Assembly (NCBI RefSeq): GCF_030717995.2
Contig: NZ_CP157743.1
Location: 4,118,501 to 4,182,500 of the forward strand
From: Methylomarinum sp. Ch1-1
GTDB lineage: Bacteria; Pseudomonadota; Gammaproteobacteria; Methylococcales; Methylomonadaceae
DNA length: 64,000 nt
Reading direction: 5' to 3'
Both the position numbers and the translations under genes were made by a program. Positions 9,433 to 17,626 of this stretch are shown piece by piece. Under the pieces are notes generated by a model. The model did not search any database and had not been told where the DNA came from. It worked only from the letters and a program-made list of their open reading frames with translations. How positions within the stretch are numbered: the first letter of the stretch is position 1; the number at the start of each line of letters is the position of its first letter.

Positions 9433-10635
9433 ATGAGCGATATTCTGATTGGGCGTCAGCAAATTCTCGATAGCAAACTGAATCTCTACGCGTATGAAAT
9501 CCTGTTCAGGGGGCATGATTTCGATTTAAAGGATCAGGAAGGCGCCGCTCAGGCGACCAATCAGGTCATCACCGATACCCTGCTGGAAATCGGCCTTAAT
9601 GACATAGTAGGGACGTCCAAGGCTTTTATCAACTTTACCACCCAGAATCTGCTGGAAAAAACGCCGCTGCATCTCCCCAAGGACCGTATTGTCATCGAAG
9701 TCCTGGAAGATGTCGTCGTTAACCAAGACCTCATCGATACCTTAAAAGAATTCTCTCGGCTAGGCTACACCATTGCCTTGGATGACTTTGTGTTGACGCC
9801 GGATTGGGTGCCGCTGCTCACCTTCGCCGACATCGTCAAGCTAGACGTCATGGCGATGCCGTTAGCCGACACGCTGACTCTCATCGAACAATTGAAGCCT
9901 TATCAGGTTAAATTGCTGGCGGAAAAAGTTGAAAGTCAAGCTGAATACCTGGCCTTGAAGAAGGCCGGATGCGAGCTGTTTCAAGGCTTTTTTTTCAGTA
10001 AACCGAATATCGTTGCCGGCAAAAGATTGGACATCAATCAGGCCGCGGCGATCAAGCTGTTAGGTTTGATTAACGATCCGGAAGTGGATTTTAACCAGCT
10101 GAGCACAACGATTTCCCAGGATATCGGCCTGAGTTTTAAATTATTGCATTACATCAATTCGGCTTTTTTTGCATTGCCGAACAAAATAAAATCGATCAAA
10201 CATGCCGTCACCTATCTAGGATTGAACGAAGTCAAACGCTGGATCAATATCCTGACCTTGACTTCACTGGCTAACAAGACCAACGCCTTGTTCCGCCACA
10301 TCCTGACCCGTAGCAGAATGTGCGAATTATTGGCGCAGCAATATCATGAAGATCCTGCGCATTTATTTTTAATCGGTATGATGTCGTGCCTGGACAGCCT
10401 GATGGATATGCCTATCGCGGAGTTGTTAGCGCAGCTGCCGCTGACCGAGGATGTCGAACGCGCCATTTTGCATCATGAAGGCATCGCTGGGGAAATTCTT
10501 GCTTATGTCATCAGTTATGAGCGCTGGGAACTCTCCAGTCAGCGTTTATCTCGAATTCATCCTGAAAACATAGGCGCCATCTATATCCAGAGCATCAACT
10601 GGACTGACGATGTGCTAGCCGACATAAACTGTTAA
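9433..10635 (+). CDS. EAL-HDOD signalling protein (YuxH type)
   Basis: The first ~200 residues form an EAL-like domain. Several acidic positions of the family are kept (EVLE, LDDF, EKVES and a QGFFFSKP end), but the EAL signature itself reads YEILFRG and the substrate pocket looks degenerate, as is common in YuxH-type proteins. The C-terminal half is an HDOD domain (GLSFKLLHYINSAFF, then KHAVTYLGLNEVKRW). Such proteins act as c-di-GMP-related or scaffold regulators without known enzymatic output. The ATG at 9433 is preferred because the family begins a few residues before the IGRQQIL strand; the frame could also start at 9400. It is divergent from the copper chaperone gene. Confidence 0.88.
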   Translation: MSDILIGRQQILDSKLNLYAYEILFRGHDFDLKDQEGAAQATNQVITDTLLEIGLNDIVGTSKAFINFTTQNLLEKTPLHLPKDRIVIEVLEDVVVNQDLIDTLKEFSRLGYTIALDDFVLTPDWVPLLTFADIVKLDVMAMPLADTLTLIEQLKPYQVKLLAEKVESQAEYLALKKAGCELFQGFFFSKPNIVAGKRLDINQAAAIKLLGLINDPEVDFNQLSTTISQDIGLSFKLLHYINSAFFALPNKIKSIKHAVTYLGLNEVKRWINILTLTSLANKTNALFRHILTRSRMCELLAQQYHEDPAHLFLIGMMSCLDSLMDMPIAELLAQLPLTEDVERAILHHEGIAGEILAYVISYERWELSSQRLSRIHPENIGAIYIQSINWTDDVLADINC

Positions 10636-10644
10636 TATATAGAA

Positions 10645-11085
10645 ATGAATATAAAGACAATAAGCATCGTCATCCTGGCCCTTTTTTCCTCACTGCTGAG
10701 CGCGGCGGAACTGATAGACTTATCGGTGCCTCAGTTGCAGGCCATGCGGCAAAACAGCGAAGCGCTGATCATCGATATCCGCACCGAAAAAGAATGGCAA
10801 GCCACCGGAACCCTTCCCGCCAGCCACAAACTACAATTTTTTAACGCCTCCGGCGACTATGATGCGGAAAAATGGCTGGCTGAACTGAAAAAACTGAAAT
10901 CGTCTCCCGACCAACCGGTCGTTTTAGTGTGCCGATCCGGTAACAGAAGCGGCATGGTGGGAAATTTTCTGGCTAAACAGCTGGGCATGAAAAATGTTTA
11001 TCATTTATCCAGCGGTATTGAATCGTGGTTGCAGGCAGGACAAGAAGTCGATGCGCCCTGCCCAAATAAGGTCGCCTGTAAATAA
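10645..11085 (+). CDS. Exported rhodanese-like protein
   Basis: 146 residues with an N-terminal signal peptide (hydrophobic 4-18, cleavage near the Ala pair at 20-21), so it is probably periplasmic. A single rhodanese domain follows, with the active-site loop VCRSGNRSG; Cys96 is the expected sulfur carrier. It may be a thiosulfate or persulfide sulfurtransferase; the substrate is unknown. It begins 9 bp after the EAL-HDOD gene and ends 3 bp before hflD, so it is part of a long + strand operon. Confidence 0.88.
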   Translation: MNIKTISIVILALFSSLLSAAELIDLSVPQLQAMRQNSEALIIDIRTEKEWQATGTLPASHKLQFFNASGDYDAEKWLAELKKLKSSPDQPVVLVCRSGNRSGMVGNFLAKQLGMKNVYHLSSGIESWLQAGQEVDAPCPNKVACK

Positions 11086-11088
11086 ACT

Positions 11089-11712
11089 ATGTCTGTAAAA
11101 AACATTACCAATCAAACCATTGCCCTAGCCGGCATCGCCCAGGCTTGCTCCCTGGTTCAACAACTGGCGACGACTGGCTCCGCCGACGACAAAGCCGTCG
11201 AAGCCAGCGTAGGCAGTCTATTAAAAATAGACGCCGACAGCGTCGTCGATGTCTATGGCGGACTGAGCGGCATCGAACATGGCTTGCAGCAATTGGAAAA
11301 GCAAATGACCGGCCGCTCCATCGCCAATCCCGAGCAAGCCCGCTACGCCGCATCGCTGGTTTATCTGGAAAGGCAATTGGTCAATCGTCCAGAGATGTTG
11401 AAAAGCGTTCATAACGGCATCGAAAAAGCCCAAGGCCAGGCGGAACATTTCGGTTTGCTGCATGAGAATGTGTTGGCGAGTCTGGGTGATTTGTACCACA
11501 GCACCATCAGCACGATCCCGCCTCGCATCATGATCAATGGCGAGCCTGAATATTTGTCCAATCAGAACATCGTCAATAAAATACGCACCCTGTTGCTGGC
11601 CGGCATACGCTCGGCCTTGCTATGGCGGCAATGCGGCGGCGCACGCTGGAAGTTTTTGCTGTTCCGCAAGAAATTGCAAGATGAAATCAAATTTTTGCTG
11701 ACCCAGCTCTAA
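11089..11712 (+). CDS. hflD: HflD homologue (lysogenization-regulator family)
   Basis: A 207-residue all-helical protein matching the HflD/YcfC family in length and in its start (ITNQTIALAGIAQACSLVQQ). In E. coli HflD is a peripheral inner-membrane protein that interacts with phage lambda CII. The general cellular role is unclear. In enterobacteria it follows mnmA and precedes purB, whereas here it lies between a rhodanese and an ABC exporter. The gene starts 3 bp after the preceding stop, so translational coupling is likely. Confidence 0.88.
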   Translation: MSVKNITNQTIALAGIAQACSLVQQLATTGSADDKAVEASVGSLLKIDADSVVDVYGGLSGIEHGLQQLEKQMTGRSIANPEQARYAASLVYLERQLVNRPEMLKSVHNGIEKAQGQAEHFGLLHENVLASLGDLYHSTISTIPPRIMINGEPEYLSNQNIVNKIRTLLLAGIRSALLWRQCGGARWKFLLFRKKLQDEIKFLLTQL

Positions 11713-11727
11713 CCGAAACCGACCGCT

Positions 11728-12660
11728 ATGACCGCATTGATTGAAGCCAAAAATCTGTATCGCTATTATGACGATCACTGCGCCGTTCACGACGTCAGTT
11801 TCAACCTGAACAAAGGCGAAATTCTCGGCTTCCTCGGCCCCAATGGCGCCGGTAAAACCACGACGATGCAGATGCTCTGCGGTAATCTGGCGCCCAGCGC
11901 CGGCCAAATTATTATCAACGGCATCGATTTATTGGATAAGCCGAAATTGGCCAAATCCATACTCGGTTACCTTCCCGATACGCCGCCCTTATACAAGGAA
12001 CTGAGCGTCGACGAATACCTGGATTATTGCGCCCGACTGCACCGCTTGCCCTTCCGCGCCATCGCCAAAGCAGTCGCTAAGGCCAAAGGTCGTTGCGGTC
12101 TTGAAGCAGTTTCAGACCGACTGATAAGCAACCTGTCCAAAGGCTTCCAGCAACGCATTGGCATTGCCCAGGCGATTGTGCATGAACCGGAACTGATTAT
12201 CCTGGACGAACCAACTGTAGGGTTGGACCCGATACAAATCAAGGAAATCCGCGCCCTGATCAAGGAACTGGGTAGCGATCACGGCGTCATTCTATCGACC
12301 CATATCCTGTCCGAAGTCCAGGAATCCTGTAGCCACGTGCAGATCATCAACCGTGGCAAACTGATCCTACACGAGACCATCGCCGGCTTGAACCGCCAGA
12401 TGAACGGCGCCAGTATCAAATTCACCACCCGAGAGCCAATCGACACAGCTCGTTTGTCCTCTTTGGAAGGTGTCACAAACATCACGATGATCGCGAAAAA
12501 CCAGTATTTGTTGCAACACGCGAATGAACCGCAACTGCTGGAAAAAGTCGCCCTTCAAATTATCGAGGCCGGCTGGGGGCTGGGGGAAATTGCGCCGGTC
12601 AGACAATCCATCGAGGATATTTTTATTTCCATGACGCAAAAAGACGAGGACGCGCGATGA
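11728..12660 (+). CDS. ABC transporter ATP-binding protein (GldA type)
   Basis: A 310-residue ABC ATPase. Walker A is GPNGAGKTT (about 36-44), the signature is NLSKGFQQRIGIAQA (about 134-148) and Walker B is ELIILDEPTVGLD. The C-terminal ~90 residues are the extension typical of Gld/NosF-type exporter ATPases. It overlaps the next gene by ATGA, and that gene encodes the matching permease. Substrate unknown; in Bacteroidetes the GldAFG complex is tied to gliding, while in gammaproteobacteria it is an uncharacterised exporter. Confidence 0.93.
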   Translation: MTALIEAKNLYRYYDDHCAVHDVSFNLNKGEILGFLGPNGAGKTTTMQMLCGNLAPSAGQIIINGIDLLDKPKLAKSILGYLPDTPPLYKELSVDEYLDYCARLHRLPFRAIAKAVAKAKGRCGLEAVSDRLISNLSKGFQQRIGIAQAIVHEPELIILDEPTVGLDPIQIKEIRALIKELGSDHGVILSTHILSEVQESCSHVQIINRGKLILHETIAGLNRQMNGASIKFTTREPIDTARLSSLEGVTNITMIAKNQYLLQHANEPQLLEKVALQIIEAGWGLGEIAPVRQSIEDIFISMTQKDEDAR

Positions 12661-13415
12661 AGATGATGATGACCATCGCCCAACGCGAGCTGAAAACGCT
12701 GTTTCTCTCCCCCTTAGCCTGGTCCATACTGGCCGTTTTACAATTCATTCTGGCCTATTTATTTCTCAGTCAGGTCGAAACCTTCAACGCCTTTCAGGCG
12801 CGTCTGGCCGGCATCGACAACGGTCCGGGGTTGAGCGATATCGTCGTCACCCCTTTATTCGGCAATGCCGCCATCATCCTGTTGCTGGTGACGCCATTGC
12901 TGACCATGCGTCTGGTCAGCGAAGAACGGCGCAACAAGACCCTATCTTTATTACTCTCCGCGCCGGTCAACGGCGGCGAGATCATCGCCGGTAAATATCT
13001 TGGCATTCTAGGCTTACTGTTAATGATCGTCGCGTTGATATGTCTGATGCCTTTGTCGCTGCTGCTGGGCGGAGAACTCGACTTAGGCAAGTTGTTTTGC
13101 AACATTCTGGCATTGTCCCTGCTATTGGCCTCGTTTGCCGCCGTAGGCCTCTACATGTCCTGCATCGCCAATCACCCGACGCTGGCCGCAGTAGGCAGTT
13201 TTGGTTTGTTACTATTATTATGGATACTGGACTGGACGGCCGGTGTAAACGGTCAGAGTAGTGAAGTTTTCGCCTATTTATCGATTTTACAGCATTTCCA
13301 GAATCTGCAGAGCGGCCTACTCGCGTCCAGCGATGTGCTTTATTTCATCCTGTTCAGCGCTACTTTCATCACTCTCAGCATCCGCCGCCTGGAATACGAC
13401 CGATTACAAAAATGA
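12657..13415 (+). CDS. ABC-2 type permease (GldF type)
   Basis: 252 residues with about six membrane helices, starting with TIAQRELKTLFLSPLAWSI, the classic start of ABC-2/GldF permeases that insert near an N-terminal amphipathic helix. The segment MRLVSEERRNKTLSLLLSAP (about 82-101) is the conserved cytoplasmic coupling motif of this family. It overlaps both neighbours by 4 bp (ATGA), so the three exporter genes are translationally coupled. Confidence 0.92.
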   Translation: MKMMMTIAQRELKTLFLSPLAWSILAVLQFILAYLFLSQVETFNAFQARLAGIDNGPGLSDIVVTPLFGNAAIILLLVTPLLTMRLVSEERRNKTLSLLLSAPVNGGEIIAGKYLGILGLLLMIVALICLMPLSLLLGGELDLGKLFCNILALSLLLASFAAVGLYMSCIANHPTLAAVGSFGLLLLLWILDWTAGVNGQSSEVFAYLSILQHFQNLQSGLLASSDVLYFILFSATFITLSIRRLEYDRLQK

Positions 13416-14758
13416 AAATCAACCGGCATATTCATCAAACTTTGCGTCTGAAAAACCTGCTGACGACGGCGTTGCTGCTGGCATTGTTGATCGTTTGCGC
13501 CTGGCTCAGCCGCCAATATTCGGCGCATATCGATTTAAGCGCCGACGCCAGCAACACGCTGTCACAAGCTTCCGTGAAAGTTTTGAACCAGCTCCAGCAA
13601 CCGGTGCACATCAAGGCTTATATACAGGAACCGACATTGAGACGGCAAATCTCTCGGTTATTAAGCCGTTATCAATTTCTGAAGGACGATATCGACGTCG
13701 AATTCATCGACCCGACGGCGTCGCCGGAATTGGCCAGAAAACATAATATCGGCCCTCAAGGCGCCGTGATAGTCGAATACCAAGACCGTAGCGAAAAAGT
13801 CACTTATCTGGATGAAGCGTCCTTGACCAATACCCTGTTGCAGCTGGCTTCCAATCAGGAGCGCTGGCTCACCTTCCTCGGCGGCCACGGTGAACGTTCT
13901 CCTAGCGGCCAAGCCAATTTCGATTTGGGTTTATTCGGCGCAGCCTTGAAGAAACGCGGCATCCACGCGCAAAGCATCAATCTGGCCCAGCTGCCGTCGA
14001 TACCGGATAACTCCTCCGTGCTGGTTCTGGCCGGACCGGCGGTGGCATTACTGCCCGGAGAACTGGAGGTTGTTTCCAATTATTTAGACGCCGGCGGCAA
14101 TCTTTTGTTAATGACCGACCCCGACAACTTATGGCTGCAAGTGATTGAAAGACAATTGGCCATCGAAAAACTCCCCGGCAAGATCGTCGATACCCGTTCC
14201 AGCCTGTACGGCATCGATGACCCGACCTTCGTCCTGGCCAGTGAATACCCCTATCATCCGGTGACACAGAACTTCCAGAATATCACCGTTTTTCCGCTCA
14301 CCGCGGCGTTACGCTTCGATGGCGAGGATAATGAATACCAAGCCGAGGCCTTGTTGAGCAGCGCCAGAGCCTCGTGGACCGAAATCGGCGAGATCGCCGG
14401 TAAAATCCGTTTCGACGCCGATGGCGAAGAGCGCGAAGGGCCTTTGGATTTCGCCTTCGCCTTGACCCGCCAATTGACGCCGGATAAACAACAACGCATC
14501 ATCGTCATCGGCGACGGCGACTTCCTCTCCAATGCCTACTTAAACAACGTCGGCAATCTGGAACTGGGGCTGCGCATGGTCAACTGGCTTTGTGAAAACG
14601 ATCGTTTCATCGACATCCCCAGTAAGGCGACTCCCGGCAGAAGTCTGCAATTAAGCACCCTCTCGATTGGTATCATCAGCTTCGGTTTCTTACTGATATT
14701 GCCAGGCGTCTTTTTACTGGCCGGCTTAATAATCTGGCGGCGGCGGAAAAAACGCTAA
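13412..14758 (+). CDS. GldG-like ABC exporter accessory protein
   Basis: 448 residues with one N-terminal membrane helix (about 17-33), a large extracytoplasmic domain and one C-terminal membrane helix followed by a basic tail (RRRKKR). The motif DLSADASNTLSQASVKVL after the first helix and the GGHGERSP loop near 160 are typical of the GldG/DUF4350-type partner of Gld ABC exporters. The domain likely presents or recognises the exported substrate in the periplasm; the substrate is unknown. The stop is 2 bp from the mutM start. Confidence 0.9.
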   Translation: MKINRHIHQTLRLKNLLTTALLLALLIVCAWLSRQYSAHIDLSADASNTLSQASVKVLNQLQQPVHIKAYIQEPTLRRQISRLLSRYQFLKDDIDVEFIDPTASPELARKHNIGPQGAVIVEYQDRSEKVTYLDEASLTNTLLQLASNQERWLTFLGGHGERSPSGQANFDLGLFGAALKKRGIHAQSINLAQLPSIPDNSSVLVLAGPAVALLPGELEVVSNYLDAGGNLLLMTDPDNLWLQVIERQLAIEKLPGKIVDTRSSLYGIDDPTFVLASEYPYHPVTQNFQNITVFPLTAALRFDGEDNEYQAEALLSSARASWTEIGEIAGKIRFDADGEEREGPLDFAFALTRQLTPDKQQRIIVIGDGDFLSNAYLNNVGNLELGLRMVNWLCENDRFIDIPSKATPGRSLQLSTLSIGIISFGFLLILPGVFLLAGLIIWRRRKKR

Positions 14759-14760
14759 CG

Positions 14761-15573
14761 ATGCCCGAACTCCCCGAAGTTGAAACGACTTGCCGCGGCA
14801 TCACCCCCCATATCCTCGGCAAGCCGATCAGCGAGGTCACCGTCAGGCAAGCGCGATTACGCTGGCCGGTGCCGGCGCAATTGCCGCAGCTGCTGATTGG
14901 TCTGAGATTCAAACAGATCAAACGCAGAGCCAAGTATCTGCTGCTGAAAACCGATAAAGGAACAGTCATCATGCACCTGGGCATGTCTGGCAGCTTACGC
15001 ATCGTCAGCCGAGACCAGGCGCCCGGAAAACATGATCACATCGATATTGTTTTTGCCGATGACACGGTACTGCGCTTCAATGACCCGCGCCGATTCGGCG
15101 CGATGCTATGGTCGGTCGCCCCCACCGACCATCCGTTACTGGCCAAGCTCGGCCCGGAACCCTTATCGTCTGACTTTAACGGCGAATATCTCTATCGACA
15201 GGCCCGCAACCGCAAGATGACAGTCAAGTCGCTTATCATGGATGGCCATATCGTCGTCGGCGTCGGTAACATCTACGCCTGCGAGTCCTTATTCATCGCC
15301 GGCATACATCCGTCCCGACAAGCCGGTCGAATTTCCTTGCGGCGCTACCAAAAACTCGCCGAGGCGATTAAAACGGTCTTGCGACGCGCCATAGAGCAGG
15401 GTGGGACGACGTTAAGGGATTTCGTTAACGAAAAAGGCAATCCCGGTTATTTTCAACAATCACTGTTTGTCTATGGCCGCGCCAATCAACCTTGCCGTCG
15501 CTGCGGCGCGCCGATTAGACAAGTCAAAATCGCCCAGCGCGCCAGTTATTTCTGCAGTTGCTGCCAAACCTAG
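14761..15573 (+). CDS. mutM: Formamidopyrimidine-DNA glycosylase MutM (Fpg)
   Basis: It removes oxidised purines such as 8-oxoguanine and nicks the abasic site. The N-terminus MPELPEVETTCRGI supplies the catalytic Pro2 and Glu3. HLGMSGSLRI is the conserved lysine-loop and helix region. VGNIYACESLF near 164 belongs to the helix-two-turn-helix, and the C-terminal zinc finger is CRRCGAPI...FCSCC. At 270 residues it is full length. It is the last gene of the operon; a REP-like sequence follows within 5 bp. Confidence 0.96.
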   Translation: MPELPEVETTCRGITPHILGKPISEVTVRQARLRWPVPAQLPQLLIGLRFKQIKRRAKYLLLKTDKGTVIMHLGMSGSLRIVSRDQAPGKHDHIDIVFADDTVLRFNDPRRFGAMLWSVAPTDHPLLAKLGPEPLSSDFNGEYLYRQARNRKMTVKSLIMDGHIVVGVGNIYACESLFIAGIHPSRQAGRISLRRYQKLAEAIKTVLRRAIEQGGTTLRDFVNEKGNPGYFQQSLFVYGRANQPCRRCGAPIRQVKIAQRASYFCSCCQT

Positions 15574-15574
15574 C

Positions 15575-15708
15575 CGACCCGGTGGATGCGCTCCGCTTAT
15601 CCTCCCTACGAATGGGGGTGAGTAGTTACGTATTTTTTAATGTCTTTACCCGCCATTAGAATAATGGTGCTGTACTGGTACATAGTCAATCTTATTCCGT
15701 CGGCAATT
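15575..15708. repeat. Cluster of dispersed repeats after mutM
   Basis: 15575-15609 resembles, in reverse, the REP-like repeat at 8780-8815. 15631-15676 is a partial copy of the 98-bp repeat found at 37989 and 42601, centred on the CCATTAGAATAATGG palindrome. 15678-15708 matches 42434-42464 with one mismatch in 31 bp. No gene is present between mutM and the IS66 element. Confidence 0.75.
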
Positions 15709-15738
15709 ATCTTTGTGGATGTGCTGAACAGCGTGAAG

Positions 15739-17410
15739 GTAATTATTCAGACACCCTAACAATTGGCAAGGCCGGTACCGGCAAGCCTGACCGCTGACTT
15801 GCGATCACTTGTGCCAAATAAATCCACGGTGACTGATTTCTTTTGCGGCAGGTTTCAATGACGCTGATTAAAATAGCGAACACACGCGTCCCATTTTCCG
15901 AGCGCGTGCCATAGCAAATGCCGCGTAAAATAACCCAGTGGCGCAACGCTCGCTCCGCTTCATTATTCGTTAAGGGCTGATGCGGTTGATCCAGAACTTG
16001 AAAAATAGCTGTCCAGTCATTTAGCATTTCCGTGGCTAATGCTGCTGTTTTCTTATGTTCATGGGTTTTCATTTGTATACACATCTGCTGATAGAGCAGT
16101 AATTGCAGGCGATAAGTTTCAGAAAGTGGCGTATCAGGTGGTGTTATTCGCGCTTTGCGTACCGCACCTATCAACACAGCCAGTAAATCGTGCGTTTGTT
16201 GACCAAAAGCTGGGCGTCTCTGTTTAAGCTTTCATTGAGCCCTTTCGCTTTACGCAGAAGATGAGCCCAGCAACGTAACCGACTCAGATATTTGCGATAA
16301 ACCGTGTAGCCATCGCTCATTAACCAACCATTAAAGTCGTCGCCTAAAAGATTTTCCAATAATTCAGCGCTACGCGTAGCAATCCAATAGGCTGTGACGC
16401 GATTCGTACTGAACACCCATAACCAAAGAAAAGTCGTGTGCTCCATCCAGGAGGTTTCGTCTACATGCAGCAATTCGCTGTTAATGATTTCTTGTGCAAA
16501 CTCATCTTCAAGCGGCATAGCCGCTGCGCCACTTTCATGCAGGGTATTATTGATGGTGCCAACACTTAATTTAATACCTAACCAGTCATATAAAAATTCC
16601 TGAATACGCTCACGCGATAGGCGCATACGGTAGGCAAGACAAACAATCATTGCTGCCAGTCCAGGCCCCACTAAACGCCATTCAGTTCGGCTAATACCCG
16701 GCAATTGAGCATGACTGCTACGACTGACTTCTTTGCGCGTGATATGTCCATTGGCGCACACTACTTCATAGAGAGTGTGCTTGGTATGGGTGACTAGAAT
16801 GCCTGGATGCTCAACATCGCCCCATTCGACATTGATTGTTTCATACGCGGCATAGGCGATAGCATGACGCGGCTCTAATGTTTGATGGCAGCAGGCACAT
16901 ATTTCAGGGTAATGATCTTGATAGTGGGTAATGGCTAGCTTTTGTGTCCGGCCAAAGCCTTGTGCGCCTGGTTGTTTGCCGGGTTTGCGGGGTTCTTGAT
17001 GTTCATTGTTAGGATCAGCGGACTGTTGCTGATCTTTTTTAGAAGGCGACGGGGGGGTGACGGTGTCTTCCGTTTCAGCAGACTTATCGATCTCCGTTTG
17101 TTCTTGATCGTTTGTATTATCTGTAGCTGCTTTATCCCAAGGCGCTTCGCTGCTAGGTGGACGAGAGCTGTTGCGCGAATTTTGGCTTAAGCGCTCACGC
17201 GCTTCTTTTAGGTCGTTAAGTAACTTAATCGATAGGTAACGTAATTCCTCTTCCGGTAAATTGAGAAGCTCGTCTTCATCGATTTGGCTTAGGTCCTGGT
17301 TACTGAGTTGCATGGGATAAATACTAAGGCTTCTTAATGGATTTGTACAATGTTCTTGTGTCGGTTTGTCAATTATTTTGTATTTTCAGCTAGGGTGTGT
17401 GAATACTTAC
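15739..17410 (-). mobile_element. IS66-family insertion sequence (tnpC only) with 8-bp target duplication
   Basis: Terminal inverted repeats are at 15739-15760 and 17389-17410 (22 bp, 19 matching; GTAA..TATTCA..ACACCCTA core). The element is 1672 bp and is flanked on both sides by GCGTGAAG (15731-15738 and 17411-17418), the 8-bp duplication expected for IS66. It carries only the large transposase and lacks tnpA and tnpB, as in the ISBst12-like subgroup. The flanks join to re-form a dispersed repeat also found at 45504 and 45695, so the insertion site can be reconstructed. Confidence 0.93.
15743..17313 (-). pseudogene. IS66-family transposase TnpC, frameshifted
   Basis: The N-terminal 380 residues (17313 to 16171) include the leucine-rich start and a Pro/Ser-rich linker. 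A Cys-containing zinc-finger segment (CACCHQTL) and two parts of the DDE catalytic core follow (HVDETSWMEH and SDGYTVYRKY). The C-terminal 144 residues (16177 to 15743) hold the final Glu motif NNEAERALRHW and RGICYGT. The two parts are joined by a one-base shift at the A4 run 16205-16208 on the + strand. Adding one base restores AQLFGQQTHDLLAVLIGAVR, the expected family sequence. The run is not a canonical slippery site, so the gene looks inactive unless the base is a sequencing error. Confidence 0.9.
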
Positions 17411-17626
17411 GCGTGAAGCGCATAAAAAACCGGTGCGCTTCCTATCGTCAGCACACCCTACCCACATCCGTGAGAGTAAAAGTAGCCTGCCCCCTTTTCT
17501 CTGATTTTCTAAAAGTAGCCTGTCCCCTTTTCTGATGCCCCCTTTCTGATTAATTTTGTGCTCGTAGAGTATGTGCTGAGCGAAAACGAAGCGCATCTAT
17601 CGCAATCAAGCATTTTGCCATATGAC
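17411..17626. repeat. IS66 target repeat and short direct repeats
   Basis: 17411-17465 is the right part of the dispersed repeat ending in TATCGTCAGCACACCCTACC that was split by the IS66 element. Two near-identical direct repeats (TAAAAGTAGCCTG[C/T]CCCCTTTTCT) follow at about 17476 and 17509. No gene is visible. Confidence 0.7.

Noticed and set aside
16171-16208. Programmed -1 frameshifting in the IS66 transposase
   Set aside because: The run is CAGCTTTTGG on the coding strand, which is not a canonical X-XXY-YYZ slippery heptamer, and this transposase family is normally a single frame; a one-base loss is simpler.
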